64,000 bases of DNA from Kutzneria sp044547355 (GTDB taxonomy: Bacteria; Actinomycetota; Actinomycetes; Mycobacteriales; Pseudonocardiaceae): contig NZ_JBIUAG010000015.1 of the NCBI RefSeq assembly GCF_044547355.1, positions 124,001 to 188,000 on the forward strand. Reading direction: 5' to 3'. Below, one piece after another: positions 54,335-62,213 of this stretch. Every line of letters begins with the position of its first letter. The first letter of the stretch is position 1. The translations under genes and the position numbers were made by a program. The notes under the pieces are model-generated. The model was not told where the DNA came from. It saw nothing but the letters and a program-made list of their open reading frames with translations, and searched no databases.

Positions 54335-55144
54335 GTGGGATTACGGAGTTGGGTACCGGCCGAGGTCGACGTCACCAAGCCGAGTGCCGCACGCGTGTAC
54401 GACGCCTTTCTCGGCGGTGGCCACAACTTCGCCGCCGACCGTGAGTTCGCCCGCCGGGCCGAGCAGGTGCTGCCCGGCGTCACCGTGTCCAGCCGGGCCA
54501 ACCGCAAGTTCCTGCGCCGGGTCGTGACCTTCGCCGCCGAGCAGGGCATCCGCCAGTTCCTGGACATCGGCTCCGGCATTCCGACCGCCGGCAACGTGCA
54601 CGAGATCGCGTTGCAGGCCAGCCCGGCCAGCCGCACCGTCTACGTGGACAACGAGGCCGTCGCCGTCGCGCACAGCGAGCTCATGCTGGCCGATGTGCCG
54701 CAGGCCCGGGTCATCGACGCCGACCTCCGTTCCCCTGGCGAGGTCCTCAACCACGCCGGCGTCCGCGAGATGATCGACTTCGACCAGCCCGTCCTGCTGC
54801 TCATGCTGGCCGTCCTGCACTTCGTGCCCGAGCCCGCCGACCTCACCCCGCTGATCGACCGCTACCGGGCCAAGCTCGCCCCCGGCAGCATGCTGGCCAT
54901 CAGCCACGCCACCGGCGACCACCGGCCCAAGGAGCAGGAGGAGGGCCTGGTGAATCTCTACTCCAAGAGCACCAACACCGCCATCAACCGCTCCCGCGCC
55001 CAGATCACCGCCCTGTTCGGCGACTTCGACCTCATCGCCCCCGGCGCCGTCTACGTCCCCGAGTGGCGCCCCGACGAAGGCGAAGCCGAGGAACACCCCG
55101 AACGCTTCCTCTTCTTCGGCGGCGTAGCCCAGAAGAAGGCCTGA
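54335..55144 (+). CDS. DUF574 SAM-dependent methyltransferase
   Basis: 269-residue actinobacterial S-adenosylmethionine methyltransferase (DUF574 type). Diagnostic KPSAARVYDAFLGGGHNFAADR at the N-terminus and FLDIGSGIPTAGNVHEIA as the SAM loop; VLLLMLAVLHFVPE follows. GTG 54335 with GGGG upstream gives the usual length; GTG 54275 in the same frame overlaps the upstream gene by eight bases and is an alternative. Substrate unknown. Confidence 0.88.
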   Translation: MGLRSWVPAEVDVTKPSAARVYDAFLGGGHNFAADREFARRAEQVLPGVTVSSRANRKFLRRVVTFAAEQGIRQFLDIGSGIPTAGNVHEIALQASPASRTVYVDNEAVAVAHSELMLADVPQARVIDADLRSPGEVLNHAGVREMIDFDQPVLLLMLAVLHFVPEPADLTPLIDRYRAKLAPGSMLAISHATGDHRPKEQEEGLVNLYSKSTNTAINRSRAQITALFGDFDLIAPGAVYVPEWRPDEGEAEEHPERFLFFGGVAQKKA

Positions 55145-55146
55145 CC

Positions 55147-55506
55147 TCACGTCGGCAGGACTCGCCGGCGGTCGTCCCGCGTGTCGATCAGATTCTCGAC
55201 ACGCACGCCACGACCGGCCAGACAGCGGCGAATCCACTGCTGTTGCCCTTCAGTGCGGGTGTCCCACACGTACTGGAGGGCAACAACAGGCCGGCGTGAG
55301 CCGTCTGGTCTCAGGGCTGGCACCAGGTTGTCGCACAGATCCGCCAACTCGCGTATCTGCTCGTGGCAGTCGGTTCCGGGGAAGACGTCGTCACACATGG
55401 CCTCGCCGGTGTGGGCCATGGCCCGCATGAACAGGATGGATTCGTGGACCACGTCCACGATCGCGTTCGCTGCCACCGCTTGCCGGCGGCGGCCACGTCT
55501 CCACAT
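55147..55506 (-). CDS. hypothetical protein
   Basis: 119 residues from ATG 55506, ending three bases from the convergent methyltransferase stop. Helical with HESILFMRAMAHTGEAMCDDV and a conserved-looking QYVWDTRTEGQQQWIRRCL. No signal peptide or membrane span. I do not recognise the family. Codon use fits a real actinobacterial gene. Confidence 0.6.
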   Translation of the reverse strand: MWRRGRRRQAVAANAIVDVVHESILFMRAMAHTGEAMCDDVFPGTDCHEQIRELADLCDNLVPALRPDGSRRPVVALQYVWDTRTEGQQQWIRRCLAGRGVRVENLIDTRDDRRRVLPT

Positions 55507-55546
55507 ACCGCCAAGTCTCCCCGATCGCCGCCAAACCCCAACCTCC

Positions 55547-55622
55547 GCGAGTCCCGCTTAGCGACATACCGAACTGCTGAAACGGACTCAGCAGTTCGGT
55601 ATGTCTGTGGGCGGGACTCGCC
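55547..55622. terminator. long two-step hairpin after alpha-galactosidase gene
   Basis: Inner arms GACATACCGAACTGCTGA (55563-55580) and its exact complement (55588-55605) enclose a seven-base loop. Outer arms GCGAGTCCCGC (55547-55557) and GCGGGACTCGC (55611-55621) also pair. It follows the minus-strand alpha-galactosidase gene and precedes the 55506 gene, so it probably terminates or insulates. The size (about 75 bp) also resembles a small palindromic repeat element. Confidence 0.75.
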
Positions 55623-55627
55623 GGGGT

Positions 55628-57013
55628 TCAGCGCCAGATCTTGAGGAGCTTGGTGGAGTGGGGGGCGAGGGTGGCGGTGAAGGAGTCGGTATAGCGGCCG
55701 AGTTGCTTGTTCGCCCAGACGTCGCGGACTCCTGCCTTGCCGTGGAAGCCGAAGTCGGACCAGTTGGCGGTGACGGTGGCGGGTGAGGTGTCCAGGTTGA
55801 ACAGGGCGACGGTGTAGGAGCCGTCGGCGTTGCGGGTCCACCAGGTCTGCTGCGGGGTGTGGGCGACGACGGGCTTGGCGACGCGGCCGGCCTGGTCGAT
55901 GGCGATGACCTCGTCGTTGGTCAGCAGGGACAGGCCGTAGGAGTCGAGCTTGGTGAGGTCGTCGCCGGTGTAGAGCGGGGCGGCCTCGATGGCCCAGAAG
56001 GTCATGTAGAGCTGCCGCTCGTCGTTGGTCAGGCCGTCCATCTGCCCGTTGCCGACGTCGACGGAGTCGAGGTTGTTCCAGCCGCCGCGGCCGGCGTCGC
56101 CGACCCAGGGCACGACGTCGTCGAACCGCTTGACCAGGGAGTTCTGCCAGGTGACGAGGGTGTCGCAGTAGCACTCGACGTCGGTGTCGACCCGCCAGCC
56201 GTTGGTGTAGCGCTGCCAGGTGGCGATGTTGTCGTGGTTGAGCGACCAGGACACCAGGAACTGGATGTTGCGGCCGGTGCGGACCAGGGACTTGGACCAC
56301 GCGGCTACGTCGGCGGTGTTGTCGTAGTTGGGGCCGGACTTGTCGGAGCCGGGGCCGACGCCGTCGAGCTTGAGGAAGTCCACGCCCCATTTGGCGAACA
56401 TCTGCGCGATGGAGTCGATCCACTTGGCGGCGCAGGGGTTGTCGAAGTTCAGCTTGTACGAGCTGTCCCAGCCGTTGGTGGTGCGCAGGTCGGGGTAGAC
56501 CACGTCACGGGTGTAGCAGCCGGGCGCGCCGTAGATGGGGGAGTTGCCGCCGTTGTAGGCCTCCTTCTCCATGCCCACCGGCATGTAGGTGCCGGCCTTG
56601 AGCCCCAGGGAGTGGATCTTGCCAATGGTCGCGGCCATGCCGTCGGGGAAGCGCGCGGCGTCGGTCAGCGGCCGGGCGTACTGGTCGTACTCGGGCGTCC
56701 AGTCCCACTTGCGCCACCAGCCGGCGTCGATGTTGACGTAGGAGTAGCCGTGCGACTTGAGCTTGGTCGCCATCACCTGGGCCTGCTGGAGCACGTGCTG
56801 CTCGGTCAGCCAGCTGTAGTCGCCCTGGGTGTTCACCCCCGGGTACTTGGTCGACTGGAGGCTCCAGCTGCTCCACCCCAGGTACGGTGTGTTCGCCACG
56901 GGTTTGTCGGGCGTTCTCGCTGCTTGGGCGGGTGCGACCCCAGCGAGCACGGCACACAGCGCGGCGAACAGGATGATCACGCGAGAACGGCGCATGGGCA
57001 GTGGACTCCGCAT
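55628..57013 (-). CDS. secreted GH27 alpha-galactosidase
   Basis: 461 residues. Signal peptide 1-31 (VIILFAALCAVLAGVAPAQA). GH27 barrel with TPYLGWSSW at the start and NIDAGWW (94-100); nucleophile Asp217 in VDFLKLDG and acid/base Asp278 in WRVDTDVE. C-terminal beta domain from about 375. It hydrolyses terminal alpha-galactosides (or alpha-N-acetylgalactosaminides) outside the cell. Divergent from a ROK regulator across a 92-bp spacer with a candidate operator. Confidence 0.9.
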   Translation of the reverse strand: MRSPLPMRRSRVIILFAALCAVLAGVAPAQAARTPDKPVANTPYLGWSSWSLQSTKYPGVNTQGDYSWLTEQHVLQQAQVMATKLKSHGYSYVNIDAGWWRKWDWTPEYDQYARPLTDAARFPDGMAATIGKIHSLGLKAGTYMPVGMEKEAYNGGNSPIYGAPGCYTRDVVYPDLRTTNGWDSSYKLNFDNPCAAKWIDSIAQMFAKWGVDFLKLDGVGPGSDKSGPNYDNTADVAAWSKSLVRTGRNIQFLVSWSLNHDNIATWQRYTNGWRVDTDVECYCDTLVTWQNSLVKRFDDVVPWVGDAGRGGWNNLDSVDVGNGQMDGLTNDERQLYMTFWAIEAAPLYTGDDLTKLDSYGLSLLTNDEVIAIDQAGRVAKPVVAHTPQQTWWTRNADGSYTVALFNLDTSPATVTANWSDFGFHGKAGVRDVWANKQLGRYTDSFTATLAPHSTKLLKIWR

Positions 57014-57087
57014 CGGTTGGGCTTCAACTCACGGCGGCGGCGGGCTGGTGGCAGCAAACTCCGGCGCCGGCCGGGTGTCAAGGTCGT

Positions 57088-57106
57088 TAATTTCTGAAGG
57101 AAATAA
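57088..57106. promoter_or_regulatory. candidate ROK operator between alpha-galactosidase and ROK gene
   Basis: TAATTTC (57088-57094) and GAAATAA (57100-57106) form an imperfect inverted repeat around TGAAG, in an AT-rich island within GC-rich DNA. The TT..TTTC/GAAA..AA layout resembles NagC/XylR-type ROK operators. It overlaps the GAAGGA ribosome site and first start-codon base of the ROK gene, so binding would autorepress. Confidence 0.5.
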
Positions 57107-58269
57107 TGTTTGCTATGGTCAATGTCGTGCCAGCAGCGGTTCAGGTGTTCGCCGTGGTGCTGCGGCACGGTCCGATCTCCCGCGTCGAGGTCACCGCGCG
57201 CACCGGGTTGTCGCCGGCGGCCGTGACCAAGGCGGTGCGTCCGCTGGTCGACGCCGGCTACCTCACCGAGCGTCCTGACGAGCGCCTGCCCTCACGGCTC
57301 GGCCGGCCGGCGATGCCCGTGCAGGTGGTCGCCGACCGGACGTTCTTCCTCGGCGTGAAGCTCACGGCCGACGAGGTCATCGCGGTGCGCACCGACCTGT
57401 GCGGGGGCACCCGGGAGGTCGTGCACCGGCCGCTGACCTCGACCGCCGTCGCCGACGTGGTCGACGTGATCGGCGAGGTCGCCCGCCGGCTGGCCGCCGG
57501 GCACGAGGTGGCCTGCCTCGGCGTCTCGCTGGCCGGCGACGTGCTGCGGGACACCGGCATGGTCCGCTTCTCGCCCTTCCTGAACTGGCGCGACGTGCCG
57601 CTGGCCGGCCTGGTCTCGACGGCTACCGGCCTGCCCACGTTGATCGAGAACGACGTCCGGGCGCTGACCGTGGCCGAGCACTGGTTTGGCGCGGGCGTCG
57701 GCGTGTCCTCGTTCGCGCTGGTCACGGCGGGCACCGGCATCGGCTGCGGCCTGGTCGTCAACGACCTGCTGCTGCCGGCCGGCGAGCTCGGCCACGTGGC
57801 CATCGACGTGGACGGGCCCGAGTGCTACTGCGGCGGCCGGGGCTGCGTGGAGGCGCTGGCCGCGGACCGGGTGGTGCTGGCCGGCTGCTCGGCGGTGGTC
57901 GGCCGCCCGCTGAGCATGCCCGAGGCGATCGAGCTGGGCCGGGCCGGCGACCCGGCCGTGCACGCCGTGTTCGAACGGGCCGGCCGGGCCCTGGGTCTGG
58001 CCCTGGCGGCGGTGGCCAACCTGGTCGGGCCGGAGCGGATCGTGCTGACCGGCGAGGCCGTCGGCGGCTACGACCTATACGCCGACCAGATCCGGCAGGC
58101 CCTGGCCGCGCAGGCCTTCGGCTCGGCGGCGACGTGCGAGCTGGTGGTGCGGCCGCTGCCGTTCGACGAGTGGGCCCGCGGGGCCGCCGTCGTCGGCATC
58201 CAGGACCTGATCACGCGAAGTGGGGCAGCACGTGGGTCAGCAGGTTCGGTGACGCTGCCAGCGCGGTGA
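57106..58269 (+). CDS. ROK family transcriptional regulator
   Basis: 387 residues. N-terminal winged helix (GPISRVEVTARTGLSPAAVTK) followed by a ROK sugar-kinase-like domain with the zinc motif ECYCGGRGCVEAL and GHVAIDVDGPE. Probably senses a sugar (galactose-related by context) and represses the divergent alpha-galactosidase gene. ATG 57106 has GAAGGA seven bases upstream; ATG 57115 and GTG 57127 are alternatives. Its last 59 bases overlap the convergent membrane-protein gene. Confidence 0.88.
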   Translation: MFAMVNVVPAAVQVFAVVLRHGPISRVEVTARTGLSPAAVTKAVRPLVDAGYLTERPDERLPSRLGRPAMPVQVVADRTFFLGVKLTADEVIAVRTDLCGGTREVVHRPLTSTAVADVVDVIGEVARRLAAGHEVACLGVSLAGDVLRDTGMVRFSPFLNWRDVPLAGLVSTATGLPTLIENDVRALTVAEHWFGAGVGVSSFALVTAGTGIGCGLVVNDLLLPAGELGHVAIDVDGPECYCGGRGCVEALAADRVVLAGCSAVVGRPLSMPEAIELGRAGDPAVHAVFERAGRALGLALAAVANLVGPERIVLTGEAVGGYDLYADQIRQALAAQAFGSAATCELVVRPLPFDEWARGAAVVGIQDLITRSGAARGSAGSVTLPAR

Positions 58270-58729
58270 ACCGGATGAACCGGCCGGCCAGCGTGACGCC
58301 GACGAAGGCGATCACCGACATCCGGGCCACGCCGGCCAGGACCGTGGTCGCCATGAACGGCGGCATGCCGACCACCGAGCTCACGCCGGTGGTGGCGATC
58401 ATCAGCTTGGGGTGGCGCTCACACCGGGCCTGCAACGCTGTGAACCAGGTGGTGATCCGCGCCCACGCGGTCGTCCACCAGGTCTGCCGGCTGGGCTTGT
58501 CCTTGGGCTGCAACCACTTCGGCAGCTTGATGTGGCCGCGGGCGGCGAAGAAGTAGAGCAGTTTGCCGACCACCTGGCCGATCGCCACCACCGCGCCCAG
58601 GATCCAGCAGGCGATCGGCGGGTGGTGCCCGTCGGCGACCATGGCGATCAGGAACAGCTCCACGCTGACCAGGGGGCACAGCGCCGAACCCACCGCGACA
58701 CCGAGGGAGATCGCCAGCCACATCAGCAT
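58211..58729 (-). CDS. VTT/YqaA-like small membrane protein
   Basis: 172 residues, about four hydrophobic spans: MLMWLAISLGVAVGSALCP, IACWILGAVVAIGQVVGKLLYF, GVSSVVGMPPFMATTVLAG and a C-terminal span. The Gly-rich re-entrant-like pattern with P in VVGMPPFM resembles the SNARE-associated (VTT/DedA-like) family. ATG 58729 has GGGAGGGAG upstream, preferred over TTG 58747. The 3' end overlaps the convergent ROK gene by 59 bases. Confidence 0.7.
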   Translation of the reverse strand: MLMWLAISLGVAVGSALCPLVSVELFLIAMVADGHHPPIACWILGAVVAIGQVVGKLLYFFAARGHIKLPKWLQPKDKPSRQTWWTTAWARITTWFTALQARCERHPKLMIATTGVSSVVGMPPFMATTVLAGVARMSVIAFVGVTLAGRFIRFTALAASPNLLTHVLPHFA

Positions 58730-58846
58730 GGCGTCTCCCTCCCCCAATTCGGATGATCTCTGACCGAATCGAGGCTACCGGAGTGGCCGTGGCGCCGGAG
58801 TCGTGCTACGGGCCCATTCCTGGTGGGCTTAAGTCCACCCCTGGTA

Positions 58847-60496
58847 CTACTTTCGGATGTCCCCGACGTAGCTGTAGAGGACGCTGTCCAGGTTGGTCTC
58901 GTAGCCGCCGGTCATGCCCAGCAGGGCCCGGTTGCCCTTGCCGTCGGGCGGGGTGGCGAACATGGTGGCCGCGGTGGTCACGCCGTTGAGGTCCAGCATC
59001 GACCAGGCCCACCACTTCGGCACGTCGGCGCCGCGCAGCGCGCTCTTGAACTGGGCCAGCTGCCGCACCGGCGAGACGGTGCCCTTCTCGCCCCAGAAGT
59101 TCTGGGTCTGCGGCTGGGCCCGCCACACCACCACGCCGTTCTGCATGATCTCGGAGACCTCGAACGGCTGGTTGTACTGGTAGCCGTCGCCCATCGCGCT
59201 CAGCGCCGACGCGGCCCGCAGCGGCGTGGTGGCCAGCGCCTTCGTGCCGGGGATGTAGTCGATGCCGGCGTCCTGGTAGTGGTCGGTCGGCACGACGCCA
59301 CCCAGTGCCTGCTCCAGGTCCTCGCCGATCGGGCCGGCGGCCGAGAACGCGTCGTTGAAGCCCTGCTTGAGATAGTCGCCGCCGCCGAAGAAACCGAGCA
59401 CAGCTCCGGTCTTGTCGTCCACCGAGGCCATGCCGACGTGCACGTTGCGGTCCTGTGGCCGGTTGGGGTCCAAAGTGGACATCCGGTCGTCCACGGCCTT
59501 CTTGGCCGCCTGCATGTAGTCCTGGCGGAACGTGGTCACCACGATGTAGCCGCCCTGGGCCACCGTGGTGGAGTCCGGCACGGTCGGGTCCTGCGCGTGC
59601 ATGCGGTCCAGGTTCTGCATGGCCGCGTCGACCATGTAGCCGTTCATGCCGCCCATGTCGTCCGGCTCGTACTTGACCGGCGTCGGGAAGGTCATCGACG
59701 CCCGCTGCTGGGCCGACAGCTCGTGCTCGCCGACCATGCCGTCCAGCACGTAGTCCCACCGGTCGTGCAATGCCTTGGCCGCCTTGGGATCCTTGTCGGC
59801 GGTCGCGTAGTAGTACGGGGACTGGATGACCGCGGCGATGTAGGCGGCCTTGGCCGGATCGGTCAGCTGCGAGACGCTCACCCCGAAGTAGGCCAGCGCG
59901 GCCGACTCGATGCCGTAGGCGCCGCGGGCGAAGTAGATGGTGTTGAGGTAGTCGGTGAGGATGGAGTCCTTGGACTTCACCTGGTCCAGCTTGATCGCCA
60001 CCATCACCTCGTTGAGCTTGCGCGACAACGTCTGCTGCTGGGTGAGGTAGTAGTTCTTGACGAACTGCTGGGTGATCGTCGAGCCGCCCTGCAGGTTGCC
60101 GTCGCCGCTGCTGGTCAGGTCGTTCTTCAGCGCCCGCAGCAGACCCAGCGGGGAGACGCCGGGGTCGCTGTAGAAGGTGCGGTCCTCGGCGGCGAGCACG
60201 GCCTGGCGCACCACCAGGGGAATCTGGTCGAAGGTGACCGGACGGCGGTTGGTGCCGATGTGGGTGATCTGGGTGGAGGCGTCGGCGTAGGTGAAGATCG
60301 TGGCCTGCTGCACCGCGTCCTCGTTGGGCCTGGGGATCTCGGTCCGGTCCAGCGCCACGAAGAACCCGGCCACCAGCAGCACCGCGAACGTCGCCGAGGT
60401 CCCCAGCACCAGCTTCCAGGACGGCAGCCAGCGGCGCACGCCCCGCCGGTCGCGCCGGGGGTAGTCGATGAGGCGCACTCGGTTGTCCTTCCCCAC
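58847..60496 (-). CDS. GT51 transglycosylase with degenerate penicillin-binding domain
   Basis: 549 residues. One transmembrane helix (about 29-49), then a GT51 peptidoglycan glycosyltransferase domain: catalytic Glu104 in AAEDRTFYSDPG and GGSTITQQFVKNYY (about 138-151), then RKLNEVMVAIKLD. The remaining region aligns in outline with class-A PBP transpeptidase domains (VASVDDKTGAVLGFFGG-like, QGFNDAFSAAG), but the SxxK serine segment is replaced and neither SxN nor KTG is seen. So it should polymerise glycan but not crosslink. GTG 60496. Bifunctional relatives are usually over 700 residues. Confidence 0.85.
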   Translation of the reverse strand: MGKDNRVRLIDYPRRDRRGVRRWLPSWKLVLGTSATFAVLLVAGFFVALDRTEIPRPNEDAVQQATIFTYADASTQITHIGTNRRPVTFDQIPLVVRQAVLAAEDRTFYSDPGVSPLGLLRALKNDLTSSGDGNLQGGSTITQQFVKNYYLTQQQTLSRKLNEVMVAIKLDQVKSKDSILTDYLNTIYFARGAYGIESAALAYFGVSVSQLTDPAKAAYIAAVIQSPYYYATADKDPKAAKALHDRWDYVLDGMVGEHELSAQQRASMTFPTPVKYEPDDMGGMNGYMVDAAMQNLDRMHAQDPTVPDSTTVAQGGYIVVTTFRQDYMQAAKKAVDDRMSTLDPNRPQDRNVHVGMASVDDKTGAVLGFFGGGDYLKQGFNDAFSAAGPIGEDLEQALGGVVPTDHYQDAGIDYIPGTKALATTPLRAASALSAMGDGYQYNQPFEVSEIMQNGVVVWRAQPQTQNFWGEKGTVSPVRQLAQFKSALRGADVPKWWAWSMLDLNGVTTAATMFATPPDGKGNRALLGMTGGYETNLDSVLYSYVGDIRK

Positions 60497-60550
60497 GCTC
60501 GGTCTGGTCGGGGGGTACGACTCCGATGACGCCGAAAGGGTTGTCCCGAT

Positions 60551-61105
60551 TCAGGAACTGGTCAGTTTGAGGTCCAACGACCCGGTGACGCGGGCTTCCC
60601 GCAGCGGCCGACCGCCCGCGTCCAACGTGCGCACCACGCCGTCGGACTGCCAGCCGACCGAGGCGTAGAACGCCAGCGAGGCGCGGTCGGCCTCCGGCAC
60701 CCAGCTCACGCCCCGGGTCGCGCCCTGGCCCCGCAGCGCCTGCGCCGCCGCCGCGAGCAGTCGGCCGCCGTGGCCCCGACGGCCCCAGCGCGGCTCCACC
60801 AGCAGCGTCGCCACCAGGCCTGTGGTCGCCGCGTCCGTCGGCAGCGTGCCGTCGGCCTCCGCCACCTCGCTGTCCGGGGCCAGGCCGGCCACGCAGAAGC
60901 CCACCGTCCACTCGCCCTCGGTCGCCACGTGCACCACCGCCGTGGACTGCTCGACCAGCTCGCGGACCGCGTCCACGTTGTCCAGGCCGGCCAGCACCTC
61001 GGCGGGCAGCAGCTCCGCGTAGGCGGCACGCCAGGTGTCGCGCTGGATCCGGGCGATCTCCTCGACGTCGGCGGGGACGGCGGGTCGTACAGACGCTTCA
61101 GCCAC
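60551..61105 (-). CDS. GNAT-family N-acetyltransferase
   Basis: 184 residues. VEEIARIQRDTWRAAYAELLP at the N-terminus, acetyl-CoA loop LLVEPRWGRRGHGGRLLAAA, C-terminal ASLAFYASVGWQSDG. A typical actinobacterial GNAT; substrate unknown. GTG start at 61105, 37 bp from the divergent IdeR box, so the box could also affect this gene. Confidence 0.85.
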   Translation of the reverse strand: MAEASVRPAVPADVEEIARIQRDTWRAAYAELLPAEVLAGLDNVDAVRELVEQSTAVVHVATEGEWTVGFCVAGLAPDSEVAEADGTLPTDAATTGLVATLLVEPRWGRRGHGGRLLAAAAQALRGQGATRGVSWVPEADRASLAFYASVGWQSDGVVRTLDAGGRPLREARVTGSLDLKLTSS

Positions 61106-61142
61106 GACCCAGCAACCTAGCGGTCGTCGGGCCTCCGGTTTG

Positions 61143-61161
61143 TTTAGGTTAGCCTAACCAA
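61143..61161. promoter_or_regulatory. IdeR/DmdR iron box
   Basis: TTTAGGTTAGCCTAACCAA is a near-perfect 19-bp palindrome matching the IdeR/DtxR consensus. It ends one base before the GTG start of the siderophore-binding lipoprotein gene. Iron-bound repressor here would block transcription initiation. The position implies a leaderless or almost leaderless transcript. Confidence 0.92.
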
Positions 61162-61162
61162 T

Positions 61163-62134
61163 GTGAAGCGACGGAACTTCTTGCTCGGGGCCGCGGCCGC
61201 CGGGCTGCTCGCCGCCTGCGGCCGGCCCACGGCCGCCGAAACGTCCGGCGGCGCCTGGACGTTCACCGACGACCGGGGCCGCAAGGTCGACCTCGACCAC
61301 CGGCCCGCCCGGATCGTCGCCCAGTCCGGGGCCGCCGCCGCGCTGTGGGACCTCGGCGTGCACGCCGTCGGCGTGTTCGGGCCGCAGAAGCGCAAGGACG
61401 GCAGCAACGATCCACAGGTCGGGGCGGTCGACCTCGCCGCCGTGCAGTCGGTCGGCACCACCTACGGCGAGTTCAACGTCGAGAAGCTCGCCGCGCTGCG
61501 GCCCGACCTGCTGGTCAGCGGCATCTACGTGCCGCCGGCGCTGTGGTACATCACCGACGACGTCAAGGACCGGGTCGACGCCCTGGTCAAGACCGTCGGC
61601 ATCAGCCTGCACGAGAAGACCGCGGTCGACGTCATCGAGCGCTACGTGCAGCTCGGCGCCGCACTGGGGGCGGACCCGGCGGCCGTCTCCGCCGCCAAGG
61701 CGGCCTTCGACGCGGCCGCCGCCGACCTGGCCGCCGCCGCCAAGGCCAAGCCCACGCTGCGGATCATCGCCGTCTCCGACTCCGCCCAGAACTTCGACGT
61801 CGCCGTGCCGGCCAAGTACGCCGACCTGTCGTACTACGTCAAGCTCGGCGTGCCCGTCACCGGTCCCGCCAAGGGCGTCAACAGCGCGTACTTCGAGGTC
61901 ATGAGCTGGGAACAGGCCGCCAAGTACCCCGCCGACCTGATCCTCTACGACGCCCGCACCCAGGCCCTGCCGCTCGACCAGCTGCTGACCCACCCCACCT
62001 TCGCCGGCCTGCCCGCGGTGAAGGCCGGGCAGATCGCCCCGTGGCACGCCGAAACCCCGTTCAGCTACCAGCGCTACACCCCGGTCATCAAGGAGCTGAC
62101 CGCCGCCGTCGCCAAGGCCGAACCGCTCGGCTGA
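61163..62134 (+). CDS. iron-siderophore ABC transporter substrate-binding lipoprotein
   Basis: 323 residues. Twin-Arg-like MKRRNFLLGAAAAGLLAAC with lipobox Cys19; mature domain of the FepB/FhuD fold (TFTDDRGRKVDLDHRPARIV, GEFNVEKLAALRPDLLVSG, then a long helix and C-terminal lobe). Captures ferric siderophores at the outer face of the membrane for an ABC permease not present in the window. Iron control is direct from the box overlapping its promoter. GTG 61163. Confidence 0.9.
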   Translation: MKRRNFLLGAAAAGLLAACGRPTAAETSGGAWTFTDDRGRKVDLDHRPARIVAQSGAAAALWDLGVHAVGVFGPQKRKDGSNDPQVGAVDLAAVQSVGTTYGEFNVEKLAALRPDLLVSGIYVPPALWYITDDVKDRVDALVKTVGISLHEKTAVDVIERYVQLGAALGADPAAVSAAKAAFDAAAADLAAAAKAKPTLRIIAVSDSAQNFDVAVPAKYADLSYYVKLGVPVTGPAKGVNSAYFEVMSWEQAAKYPADLILYDARTQALPLDQLLTHPTFAGLPAVKAGQIAPWHAETPFSYQRYTPVIKELTAAVAKAEPLG

Positions 62135-62213
62135 CGAGGGCCTTCGCCCCGGAGAGCCCCGCACGGCACGCGCGGCACCAGGACTGTCAGGGGTGCGTGG
62201 CAGCATCGGTCTC

